In this document: in pieces, positions 42,815 through 53,885 of the stretch
How positions within the stretch are numbered: the first letter of the stretch is position 1
Layout of the letters: the number at the start of each line of letters is the position of its first letter
Assembly (NCBI RefSeq): GCF_026745355.1
Contig: NC_079206.1
Location: forward strand, 42,083,036-42,147,035
Source of the DNA: Beta vulgaris subsp. vulgaris
Lineage: Eukaryota; Streptophyta; Magnoliopsida; Caryophyllales; Amaranthaceae
DNA length: 64,000 bases
Reading direction: 5' to 3'
The notes under the pieces: generated by a model
Told to the model about the DNA's origin: nothing
Database searches by the model: none
The model's input: only the letters and a program-made list of their open reading frames with translations
Program-made: the position numbers and the translations under genes

Positions 42815-44122
42815 TGTTATTTCCCTAGGAACACTACAAGAGGGGGGTGAATTGTAGGTGTAGAAATAAACGTAACTTTTTGCGGAAATTAAAACTTAAA
42901 CGAATAAACAAGCTAAAGGAACACAAGGGATTTTTACGAGGAAAAACTTCTTGGGCCCAACAAGAAGAAACAACCTCGACCACTAGGGATTTTAAACTCA
43001 ACACTTTCACTAATTAGGCCAAACAACTTGTTACAACCTAATTCTAACTCGAGCCACACCTTGAGTTCCTAAACTCAAGTTCCTGAGCCACTGTTCCCTT
43101 AACAGCAGTTCCTCTCAACTTCACTCGAAGTTTTCTCACACATACAAGCTTCACTCAAAGCCTCTCTCTTACAGAACTTCACTCAAAGTTCCCTTACCCC
43201 AAAAACCAAAATACAATTGATCGAAATAAGCTTAGTGGAATTAGAGTAAGAAGGCAAAGAACAAATGGCTATTATGAGAGAATGAAGGCACTGACACTTA
43301 ATAGGTTAAACTCACTTAATTACTTAGTCAGACACAATTTGGAACTTATCTAGACTTCTATATTTATAGTGTTAATCATGAAGAACGGGGATTAAAACTA
43401 GAGTACATGTTTAGTCCATTAACCCATGATGTTCCTTCCCCTAAGGAACACGTTTCAACCATTACTCCTAAGTAATAGGAGTTCCTTGAGTTTTATCCGA
43501 AAATCAGTTTTTATAAAAACACTTTTTATCTTTAAATCTGAATTTTTAATCTTTAAGAAAATAATATCTTTTAAAAAAATCTTTCTAAAACCGGATATTT
43601 ATTTTCTTATTTTCGAAAAATAAAATCTTTTCCTAAACAGATTTTCTTTTTAAAACTGATTTTATCATTTGAAATTAGATATAACTAATTTCCTATAATT
43701 AGGCATGACTTACTCATATCTTTTAACCGTTATAATGTCACGCCTAAGTCTAGTTCCTTTTATTAACTAGTTCCTTTAACATATTCGTTTAGTGCCACTT
43801 AGTTTGTTCCTTACAAAGGAACAAACTCTCATTCTCAAATAGACTGCCACAGTTCCTTACCATTCTTTCTTTGTTCCTTTACATTGGAACTAGAAAATAA
43901 AACGCCTAGCTTCTATTTTTCTTGATCCAATGCTTGCTCCAGTATCAACATAGAAACTTCTTTACTTAGCCTTTGAAATCCTCTCTTGACTTCTTCATTG
44001 ACTTCGTATTCTCCCAGTTCCTTTTATTGATACCTGAAACACCATACACTTAAATAACTCATTAGTTCACTACTTAGTTTGTTCCTTTGTTTCTTTGTCA
44101 TTATCAAAACTAGGGTTCAACA
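42815..44122 (-). repeat. Copia-2 right LTR (5' LTR of the element)
   Basis: 1308 bp with the same termini as the left LTR (TGTTATTTCCC to GGTTCAACA on the plus strand). It lacks about 47 bases found in the left copy around 34155-34200. Confidence 0.93.
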
Positions 44123-44621
44123 TGGATTAATATAATTACTTTCTATTTTAATTGTTTCTTGTGTTTATAAATTATGCATAGTTTGTATTCCTATTATCGC
44201 AATACTGAATCTACTTCGAGAGGAGAGATTTCATATAGGATTTCAAGCATTAGGCAGAGTGATCCTTAACCATGCCAGAATGGCTAGGTGATCTTTGATG
44301 GAGGTAATGTTCGAGAGAAATTACATGTGTCATAGATAATTGACTTATTAGGTAGTCACCATTCGTCCCTGATTTCCCGAATTGTATGCATAGTGATCCA
44401 TAATCCTAGTTCTTTATTAATTTATTCATTCCCTCGTATTTAATTATGTTATTCGCTTAGTTCAGGGAATCAACCATTTTCGTCTTATTTAGTTAGTATA
44501 ATATTAAAGTTCAGATACAATGGTACGGCTTTATCCCTGTGGATTTGATCCTGAGTTCCCTGACTACTAGTTAGTAGACTTTAAGGTATTTTTTATTAGG
44601 TAATACGACTTTAGCCTGTCA
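44123..44621 (+). repeat. Athila middle LTR, right piece
   Basis: It begins with the second TGGAT duplication of Copia-2 and continues the Athila LTR. It aligns with about 48340-48850 (AGAGGAGAGAT, GTGATCCTT, CCCTGTGGATTTGATC, ATTAGGTAATACGAC). It ends near CCTGTCA at 44621. Confidence 0.82.
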
Positions 44622-44639
44622 CACAACTACAATTACCAC

Positions 44640-45910
44640 CACTAATCCCGCGGGACAATGACCACACAGGTGTCATCTTCAAAACTGAAGAACAACGCGA
44701 TAATTTTCCACGACTAAAAAGGCGAGAAGTCATTCCTACACGTTTTCTTGATATAGAATACTTGAATAAGATAGGTTTAACCACTGATTTAAAAGAATTC
44801 ATGAAAAAATTTTAAGGATCAAATCATTCTTTAATGTAGTTTAAAGGTCATAAAAACCCTGAATTGGGCCTGTCTCTTATGTATCCTTTAGACTATTTAA
44901 CCAGGATTTCAAACTGTCCCTCCCCGAATTCGCAAAAAGCTTTCCAGTTCAGAATAGGGGGAGATTGGACACCCTGCTAACTATAACCATCGTCATACTA
45001 TGCCATGCCATTACGGGTGATTATTCCCAGTTCACCCTACAGCACTGTCATGCTAAATTTATCCACGAACCCAATTTTGAACATTGGGTAAGATTCATGT
45101 TTTGCACCTTGTTTGGGCATGTAGCAGGATAATTGATTCGAAAGGATGAACTCTACTTGGGATTGAGTTATATGGTTAAGAGGAAACGCACACAATTTTA
45201 ATATAATATCCCCACCAGGTTGCGCTGCAATTAGAGCGTATTGGTACCGCCTTCCCTAAGCATCGACTTGACCATTTTTGTGAATGGGAGGTTGTGACCC
45301 TTTTTGCACGAAAAAATGTCGGGTTCTGATGACACTCGTTATTAGCCTGCCATAGGACCTCCCCTAATGTACTATGCCTATCTAGATCACCTTCACTGGT
45401 TAGCGAGAGCTGGCGGAGACAAATATAAGTGGCGGATAAACAATATGCGTTCTATTGAGGTGCCTAGTTCTCTTACCAAAATAAGACCCGGGAAACCCCA
45501 TTATCACCTCTCCTTTGCAAGTAATCATTTCCCCATCCCTTCCCCTCAGATACCCTAGCGCACCTTTTCTCAACGCCCACCCTCTTGAGATGATGTTGGC
45601 GTTGCTACTTCTTATGCTCCCCTCCCCCATATTTTGTTGCTCCTCCTCCTTTAGATTTTTAGGGAATGATGACCATGCTTCAGTGGATGGAGTCCGACAT
45701 TAGTGCGAACTCCACAACTATCCAACATCTGGTTTTGCACACCATGTACGATGAGTACTGGGACAAATCAGCAACCATCTTGGTACACCAGACCCAAGTT
45801 ACAACCATCCGAGATCCAGTAGTGGGGTTGGCATGGATGAGAAGGATGATGAGGAGGATGGTGATAAGAATGATGATGATGATGATGATGAGACTTACAT
45901 GGACGACTGA
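44640..45910 (+). pseudogene. Athila ORF1/env-like protein
   Basis: Between the middle and last LTR. The first part reads FKTEEQRDNFPRLKRREVIP, TRFLDIEYLNKIGLTTDLKE and, after breaks, NSQKAFQFRIGGDWTP. This resembles the ATHILA ORF-1 family (TEEQRERF..L..R.I.PTRY.D, then FRLG..W). Later frames give YDEYWDKSATI and end in a strongly acidic tail encoded by GAT repeats (DDEEDGDKNDDDDDDETYM) with TGA at 45908-45910. The function of the family is unknown. Many stops and frameshifts. The 5' part of this internal region (primer site, gag, pol) is missing. Confidence 0.65.
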
Positions 45911-47414
45911 TGTCCATGTCCATTCCTTTCCCTTGTTGCAATGAGGCCATTGCCAAGTTCAACTTGGAGGAGGATTTCTGTAAGTACTTCTCACTTATAA
46001 TTCTTTTTTTGTTTAGCTAAGTTAGCTTAATTGCTTTTAAAAAAAATGAAAAATCACAAAATATGAAAATTGTTGAAAAAATACTAAAAATACAAGTTGA
46101 ATATGGAGTGGATTGATTGTTTCCTTGTGTGCCAAACTGTGTTCTGAAAAATTATTTAACTCATTATACTGGATAGTTGGGCATTTGTGATTGTAATGTT
46201 GTGATTAATCTCTAATTGCCTTGATCGTGAGTGAATTTTGATGATAACATGCCTACTTTGACTACATGCTAGAGTTGGTTAGACTGTGAGAATTCTTTCT
46301 TGCCTATGGATTTATATCTATCCTTGTATGCTAGTTCCTCGTATCATTATTTTCTTGATTTTGGCAATGTACTCGTTGATTTATGATGACTTTGGACATG
46401 TGTTGTGATAAGGGCGTTCCTTTGTTTAATTTTTGAGCCTCAGTGTTGTTAAATGAATTGTTTTCCTCCCTAGCATCGTTGAGCCTTATGACTTTTTGTT
46501 TTTATATTAAGCCACATTACACGCCTTGAGCCTTTATAATTATTATTTTTCCAAGCCTAGCTTAGGGAGTATTTGTTAGGTTGATACTTTAGTTTGATTT
46601 ATGGTTGATTCCGTGGGTTGGTTGGAGATAATATCTATGCTGGTACAAACAAAGGAAGAAAAATAAAGTGAATGAAAAAAGAAGAAAAATTATGAAAAAA
46701 ATATGAAAAGTCTTTATGATATTCACTCATTAATTTTCAAAAAGGTGTTGAAAATTATACTCATAGAGACGATTATTGGTTGGTTTGTAAGACTTTAAAG
46801 TGGGTTAATGTTTTGGTCATGTTGTTGATTTAATGGGAGTTGTTTCGGCGACATCTAGTCACGTTACTAGTGTTTTTGCTCCCATTTTCTTGGCTTTTCC
46901 ACCGCATTCCCTAAATAATATCCTTACATCTAACCGACCCCCATTACAACCTCGAGAAAGAGCTCTCGAGCACGTGTTGATTATTTATTGGATTGATACT
47001 GAGTTAATTTGTCTAAGTCAAAATAGTAAGTTTATTATTTGAGTCGACTTGATTAGGATGAGCGATATTATACCTTTCTAAACACATGAGAGTGTGAGTG
47101 GGAACGGATAGTATGGTTTGCTTGATGAGTGATCGGGTATATACTATGCCTGCCGTAAAATTGAGAGAAGTGGAACCTAGGTGCACATCTCTTCAAGATA
47201 TGCATGTTATTTAAGGAAACTACATTTGATTGTTTGCTTCGGTGATTGGTGGTCAGGGTGATCTGAACAACTGAACTTAAATTTTGCTTGCTTCAACGCT
47301 TTTAAGTTTTGAAAATGTTTGAGCCTGAATTTCCTATATGAGGGGTGAAGCAATTATATTCATGTTCATGTTGTGCTTTGCATGGGGACAAATAAAGGTA
47401 TAGCTTGGGGAGTT
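45911..47414 (+). other. Athila 3' non-coding region, second copy
   Basis: Homologous to 30967-32455: same start (GATGTCCATGTCC, then TTGTTGCAATGAGG), same CAAGCCTAGCTTAGGGAG block near 46555-46572 and same polypurine end before the LTR. It separates the env-like ORF from the LTR, as in other Athila elements. Confidence 0.78.
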
Positions 47415-48850
47415 TGATGATATGGTTTCATATAGAGTTTTCCCCCTACCTATTAGCTAAAGTGTGTGTTAATGGTTCTCACATGAGCCATTTTATGCTA
47501 ACTTTCTCGATTTAGTTGTGGTTTTTTGGTTTGTGTTGATTTGTAGGTTTTAGGGAAATTTTTTCCTATTTCCTGCTATTCTATGACTACTACAGTGGAT
47601 TGAAGAGGTTTGAAGGCATGTATGTTGAGTTCCGAGGTCCCTTGGACAAAAGAAGATTTGAAAACTTAGCACTTGAAGGCAAGGAGCGAAGAAAAAAGCC
47701 TAAGCCCGATCACATCGCGTGCCCTAAGCCCGATCGGGCGTCCACAAGTGCCCGTAATGGATTGGCTCGATTTCATCGGGCACGTGTGTTATGTCCTTGT
47801 GTGCGATCGGGCGGATGATGGATTTCTTTTAGGTTACGTTTTTGTTAGTAGTTCTGTGAAGTGGAGCTTATGACAAATTTAAGTGGCCCGACTTCATCGG
47901 GCGGGTTAGGCCCGATCAGACAGTGTTCCCAACTCACTTATTTTAATATTTTTTGGGCTATTTTTGTATTAATTTTCCTATCTGTTTTAGGTTTAGTATA
48001 AATTGCAAAATCAGAATATTGCGGAATATCTTTTGTTTTGCCATTTATTTACCTTTAGTTGTCCTAGTTTTCTCTAGAGAGATTCACAAACCTTATTTTA
48101 TTGCTCTTCTGTATGGATTCAATATTAGATCTTTGGATTATTCACAAGTTCAATATAGTTCTTCGATTTAGGAATCTATTATATTGCTTTCTCTGTTATT
48201 GCTTAGATTCATTTCCTAGTTATTTCCAATTATTCCAAGTATGAATTTTTATATTTATTTTGTTATTGCTTTCATAAACATGAGTGAGTAGTCCTCTTTC
48301 TAGGGTTGTGGGGATCTATGTATACAATGAGGGATTGATAAATTAGTTTTATTGCCTTTTGTTTCAATTGTTTCCTATTAGGGTTGAATCGTTCAGGATA
48401 GATTTATAATAGGCCTGATTTGTATTTTTACAATCGCAATATTCAATCTGCTTTGAGAGGAGAGATATCGTATAGGCTTCTAATCATTAGGCAAAGTGAT
48501 CCTTGACCATGCGAAAGCGGCTAGGTGATCTTTGAGGGAGTTAATGTTCGAGATAAATTATGTGTTCCCTACGTAAATTGACTTATTAGGTAGTTGTTAT
48601 TGGTCCCTGATTTTCCGAATTGTATGCATAGTGATCCATGATCCCATTCTCTATTAATTGATTTATTCCCTCATACTCAATTCTGTTATTATTTTAATTT
48701 AGTTATTAGAAAAATCCGATCATTTGATTGGTAGTATAATTTTAGAGTTCATACTATCTCCCTGTGGATTTGATCTTGACTTCCCTTAGTATTAGTCAGT
48801 AGACCTTACTTAGATTATTTTTTATTAGGTGATACGACATTAGTCTGTTG
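47415..48850 (+). repeat. Athila last LTR
   Basis: It starts TGATGATATGG and ends near TTAGTCTGTTG. It contains GCCCGATCGGGC at 47728-47739, further CGATCGGGCGG and GCCCGA..TCGGGC copies up to about 47925, and a TATA box at 47997-48003. It aligns with the middle LTR but is clearly diverged from it. Confidence 0.82.
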
Positions 48851-50072
48851 TTACCTTCACCCTCGAACTCAATTTTTGGTTTATTAACAAATTATGAAGT
48901 CATAACAGAAAAATCTTCATTGAGTAGGTCCCTAAGTAGTCTCTATGGTTTTCAAAAATCAAATTAGGTTTTTGAATCTTTCTTTAAATACTTGTTGGCG
49001 ACATCCTTTACAAAACGTATTTCAAAATAAAAAACTTTGGAGTTCATCCTGCAAAGGCAATAAAACATGGCCACATTGATCATTTTGAATGTTTATAAAA
49101 AAAACATTATGAACTTTCAATCATGTCTTTTGTTAAATATTTATTAATAAAATTTTATCTTTGATTCTATGTTCAAAAATTATGAAAGCATCTTAATCTT
49201 TAAATTAAATTCATGTTTTGATTTTTTTTTTATGAACTATATTTTAGTTACTTTTCGAAGGTTACCTCTGGAGTAAGTTATTTTATATATGTCTTTATAT
49301 GGAAAAGTTTTATAAGAATCACTATTCTTTTTAAAGGGAGATAATTTTTCGAACGTTTTGTTAGACCTATCCGGCTGGTTAATTATTAGTAAGAACAAAA
49401 GCTATTATTTATTTACCAAGGCAACAACTTATTATCTAATAGCAAGAATGGTGCATTGCTATATTTACTTACTTATGTACTTCTTGTAGTCATGTGGACA
49501 AGGTAGTAATCCCCATAATAGACTCGTTAAAAAATATTAAACTTAGGCGGGTGTGTACACTTAAGGTAACATACTTAGGAAAGGAAAATTGATTTTATAT
49601 CGAGGTTGTGTATTTTATATTATATACATATCAACAAGTATTCAATGAAGATTTATCTATATTAAATGTTTCACATGTTTAATTATATTAAGTTTTTTAG
49701 TATCCTCCATTAACGTGTACTCATTAACTAAACTGACACGCTTTCATGTTTGTTTTGTTTTCTTTATGGCGTTTCCCATTTGATGACCCTATTTTGGTGA
49801 GCAAGACTCACATGTTGATATGATACATATTTCAAATGAGGGAGCTAGTGAGGAATAAACTTGATGAGTTTAATACCACAAGTGCATTATGTTTGTTGTT
49901 AAAAAATACGGGTCCGTCTATGAGGAGAGAATTCCTATAAATTGATGTTCTACTAATTAACTATTTTAGGAGAAAGAGTGATGAATGAATAATAGCTAGT
50001 ACTACAGTAAACTAAACTAGATATGGATGTAAATCAAATACTAAAACCTATAGGAAATTAATTTGGTCCATT
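48851..50072. other. Unassigned AT-rich sequence
   Basis: No coding region, inverted repeat or recognisable element is seen. It may be old intergenic DNA. Confidence 0.45.
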
Positions 50073-50309
50073 ATGTTTATACCAATTGATACGGATCATG
50101 AGACGCCAAGTGTTACTAGAAGTGGTAAAGCGTTTAGTAACAAGACAGTGCCAAACACAGTGCTATCTACTATGTCAAACACAGTGCTAACCACTGGTCG
50201 GACAACTAAAGAAGAATGTGAAATGGGAGATTGCAACGAATTAGAATTTGGATTGTCACTTGGACATGGGCCAAGTAATGCTTGTATTACTTGGGTGGGT
50301 ATAGAGTAG
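50073..50309 (+). pseudogene. Unrecognised short coding fragment
   Basis: A 78-codon open frame, MFIPIDTDHETPSVTRSGKA onward, with two copies of a NTVL repeat. It ends a few bases before a possible LTR (50318). It could be the tail of a decayed retroelement ORF. No family is recognised and it may be chance. Confidence 0.2.
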
Positions 50310-50317
50310 TAGTAGTA

Positions 50318-50643
50318 TGTTATGTAATTACTCTAGAAGGTTCTTGTATGTTTATATTATGTTGCAAAGTAGTTATGCGGTTTGTTAGAGTCGGTTGGAG
50401 TTAGTTAAAGTCGGTTATTAGTACATGGCTTTTCCTATATAAGCGCATGTATTGTATTGGAGATTATAATAAGTATTGTATTGTAGGTTGTTGATCAATC
50501 AAATAATAATCCTTGAGAGTATTGCTAAGAATACTTGAGAGAAAGTTTAGAGACTAGCTTGACTAGTGGATCAAAGTCGTTGCCTTTGTTCCAAACTTGA
50601 AGTCGTTGCCTTCAAGATTCTATCCATCTACACCTTCAACCAC
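50318..50643 (+). repeat. Possible small LTR
   Basis: It starts TGTTATGTAATTACTC just after a G-rich tract (GGGTGGGTATAGAG). It contains a core promoter CCTATATAAGCGC at about 50432-50444 and a leader with repeated GTCGTTGCCTT words, and may end AACCACA at 50643. Without a second copy the boundaries are unproven. Confidence 0.4.
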
Positions 50644-50699
50644 ATTCCATAAACGTTTCTTTTTAACCAAGAAACCTCCATATCCATCTGGAACATCAA

Positions 50700-51758
50700 G
50701 TTCCACACCACCAATTATATAAATACAATACAATTCAACAATAATTAGATTAACGGATAAGTAATTACTTCAATTTATCCTACGTTTGGGTCATACCACT
50801 TTTAGATCAACATATGCAGTGCGGTAACAAACATAATCAGATCTACCAATGGTAACAAGCCTCTAATGAATACGATATTTCGATTCTAGCTCTTATTAGC
50901 TAAATTATTACCCATGATATTATACAATTACATGAATTAAAAAATGATAATAAATCAATAGGAATTACTCTAATCGCAATCCAAACATTGAAAAACATTA
51001 AATCATAATCAAAGAGGTATGAAAATATGGTTTTCCTCACTTAACCCTAAAATAGACTACTTACTCATAATATTAAAGGACATGATAAACATAAGAAAAG
51101 TAAAGCAATTCATCAAATTAAAAAGCAAGAAATAATACCAAATAATTGAAGAACGACGAAAGTGAAAACAACAATATTTATAATCATCAAAGAGAACCGT
51201 TTAACCTTATAAAACTAGGACTAAAAGATAGTCTCGTCGGGATTTCTAAAAATCTATATATAATATTTGCAATAACTACTAAAACATATTATCCCGAGAA
51301 ACCGACCGATCAACCGGGCCAAACTACCCTACATGGTGACGGTGATTTCTCAAGAACTTTACTGGCAATCCACCCGGTTGTGCAAGGTCGTTCAGCTGGG
51401 CACACAAGCGTTTTTGGACCCTTTTTCTCCCGATCAATCGGGCCAAATGAACATAAGGAAATATATCTAGCTCGATCATCGGGTGAGAGCATTTCATTAG
51501 CTTCGAACATGAATGCATCCTCCAGACCTCTTGTAGGACTTCCCGGATCCTCTTTGGCCACATGTTATCACTGGACTTTCCTTCTATGCTTAGATTAAGT
51601 CCTTAGATGCATAACCTGCACAATAAGTCAATAACGGCCAAAGAACATAAACAAGTCCAATTATATCAAATGACACAAAAACGAGCTCGAAACAGCTCAA
51701 AATAGTACTAATTGCTAAAGGAATAGGGCTAACAACTCTATATAAAATAGACACATCA
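50700..51758 (-). repeat. Athila-like solo LTR, minus strand
   Basis: Read on the minus strand it starts TGATGTGTCTATTTTATATAGAG, matching the pattern of the Athila LTR start at 32456. It has a CCCGAT-CA-ATCGGG hairpin at 51429-51442, a TATATATAG TATA box at 51254-51262, then AGGGTTAAGTGAGG and downstream blocks in the same order as the other Athila LTRs. The far end is frayed near 50700. Frames inside it (for example 51146-51598) are not genes. Confidence 0.65.
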
Positions 51759-52905
51759 GAATCATAATTATTCTAAGATTTTTTTATTTTACTATCTGAA
51801 TTTCTATTGTCATGGTTGAATAATAATTTTATTCCAATAAAGAGTATTTATTTTAATTTTTTATGATGCTTTGTTAAAGTTTAGTTTAGTAGTTACTATT
51901 ATTATAGCCTTTAACGTTATCACGTGGTTGTACACACATAATCATGTCTCCCATTTAGTACCTAATAATGAAACATATCGTCAACCTAATTGGTCCTTTC
52001 TTAAAGAAAAGCAATCTAACAAGCTAACCCCAAAAGCATTTACGAACATAAAGTCTCTATATTTGTTTACAATAAATTTAAGCCCACTTTTAATGGATCA
52101 AGTAATTATTCATGATAATTAATTGTATTTTCAAGCCCATTCTCATAAAGCCCAATCAATTATTTATAAAAATTAAATGCAATTCAATAATTATTCTTGA
52201 TAATTAATACATATTTTCCAAATATAAAGGTATTATGAAAATCAATTTCTTGCAAATAACTGATTTCGGACTTCAAAGAAATTATATGATAAAAGATAAA
52301 AGAAAACTTTTAATTTCGAAAAATAGCTTATATATGTGTTACGTCAAGCGCACCACAATGCACGTCTGTAAAATAGAAATAGTTTACAAACCCCATAAAC
52401 GTAAAAGTAGCTTGTATGGCGCAAGAGTGTTGCTCCAAGCAAATCGTGATGCGCAAAGAAAATGGGCATATGTGGGACGCATAGCCTTGCGCCTAGCGCA
52501 TGCTATTTCTCAACTCTCCCATGATTTTTGGTTTTGTTTCTTAACTTCTAAAAGATCTAACGCTCTCTTGTACATTATTCTATAAACTTTAATCTTTCAT
52601 ATTCATGCCCATATGCTTTAATGGTTTCATCACCGCACATGGTTATTACTTCTAATTACAATACCTAACTAAATATTTAATGCTAAATTAAGATAATTCA
52701 ACAACTTTATTAGGTTCCCTATAATTTAATCATATAATAACATCTCACCAAAAATTAGTATTTGCTTGTGTTTAACGAGCGAACATAGATTGATTCTTAC
52801 ATTGCATTAACATATTACCTGTTCATTTAATTGCATAACACTTGACATGAATCGTATTAAGTAGAGGCCAACAATGGGCCAATCTAATTCCTGATCATAT
52901 ATGTA
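51759..52905 (-). other. Unassigned; possibly a cryptic LTR
   Basis: Mostly AT-rich and non-coding. On the minus strand, a cluster of GCGC words (including GCGCTAGGCGC) lies at about 52349-52501, followed by TATATAAG at 52327-52334. That is the same layout as in the recognised LTRs of this window. No LTR ends or duplications could be fixed. Confidence 0.3.
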
Positions 52906-53885
52906 TGATGAGTTTAAAAAGTAAAACCGCAAGTTCACGGTGCCTGTTGTTAGTAGAGACTTTGCAAATACGGGTTGATCCCACATGAAGAGGATTTCTA
53001 CCGATTTTTGCTTACTTATATCAATTATCTCAAGAAAACGAATGTTGATTTGATCAAAATATAAACTAGAAACAACTGAGAAGATAATGGTTTAACCAAT
53101 AAATTAAAAGTCTAGGGAATACGTTCGGTCTACCATGCTTATACCAATCTAAGAAAACAAAATAACACCCCGAAATTAAGGAGAGGGGGTGCAACTTAGC
53201 CTGCACTCAGCCAATCCTGCGACCGCACGTCTGGAGGCCGTGAAATCCTGCGAGTGGGCAGTAGCAACGTGGAGGAAGTCATCATTGAAGTTGTGGGCGC
53301 GAGAATTGGTGCAACAAGGAACCTACTGCGGCCAGATTCGCAGGGCCGGAGTAGTAAGGCTGTAACTTTTACTCTAGAGTGAAGCATGGGGCGTGTCACC
53401 TCTCCATTGGAAGCTCTTTGAGTCTATTTCCAACCCAATTTGAATTGCATCAATCCGATGTACAAAAATTGAGATACGCCAAAACAGTGAACATGTATCA
53501 TCTTCGTCATTTCGTTTCTATTGAATTTCTTCGATTACAACTTTGTTTCGCAGTTGAAGATGTGACGCGTTCCTCATAGGATCTCAGAACAATTCATTGA
53601 ACACTAGAGCTCGCATAAAACATCCACAAGCATAGCTCCTTGGTCAACGACCTCGATTCATCGACTTCCACTTCAACTCTTATCTAATTTGCCCAAATTT
53701 ACTTGGAATGCATCCAAATAGCTATGAAACAACCTGAATTATTAAGAAAACCATAAACGAAGCGTAATATAGCACAAAAAGGATAAATTATGCAAAAGAC
53801 ACCTAAAATGCAACTATATGAACTAAAATGATCTAATAAAGCAACCTAAAAATGCCTAAAATTTATACATAAAAATGACTCATCA
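52906..53885 (-). repeat. Athila-3 3' LTR
   Basis: 980 bp with matching inverted ends TGATGAG and CTCATCA. On the minus strand it contains GTGGGATCAACCCGTATTTGC near its end, the Athila-type counterpart of CCCTGTGGATTTGATC. Repeated CCTGCGA/TCGCAGG words lie at about 53214-53345. Confidence 0.75.

Larger units (their letters stand above)
33513..44122 (-). mobile_element. Copia-2, full-length Sirevirus-like copia element
   Basis: LTRs at 33513-34865 and 42815-44122 are nearly identical apart from indels, including about 47 bases missing from the right copy. TGGAT duplications flank the element (33508-33512 and 44123-44127). On the minus strand the order is primer site, gag, protease, integrase, RT, RNase H, an extra env-like ORF, polypurine tract. 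The LTR length, the AAAAAGGGGGAAAT tract after a TCATCATC sequence and the extra ORF point to the Sirevirus (Maximus/SIRE) lineage. The RT-RNase H end is an intact 319-codon frame. Gag and integrase have frameshifts. Confidence 0.92.
29452..48850 (+). mobile_element. Athila-type gypsy array: internal, LTR, internal, LTR
   Basis: A truncated Athila internal region (gag, protease and the very start of RT, then the 3' non-coding region) ends in an LTR at 32456-44621, which is split by Copia-2. A second internal region (env-like ORF plus 3' non-coding region, 44622-47414) and another LTR (47415-48850) follow. The two 3' non-coding regions (30967-32455 and 45911-47414) are clearly homologous, as are the two LTRs. 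The shared middle LTR suggests a tandem array made by recombination. All coding parts are broken. Confidence 0.82.

Noticed and set aside
45840..45895. GAT microsatellite as an independent repeat
   Set aside because: It falls in frame as the acidic tail of the Athila env-like ORF, so it is part of that coding region.
51146..51598. 150-codon plus-strand frame as a host gene
   Set aside because: It lies in an Athila-like LTR on the opposite strand and spans its hairpin and TATA regions.
52235..52585. 116-codon plus-strand frame
   Set aside because: No recognisable domain. It overlaps the GCGC-word cluster of a possible minus-strand LTR.
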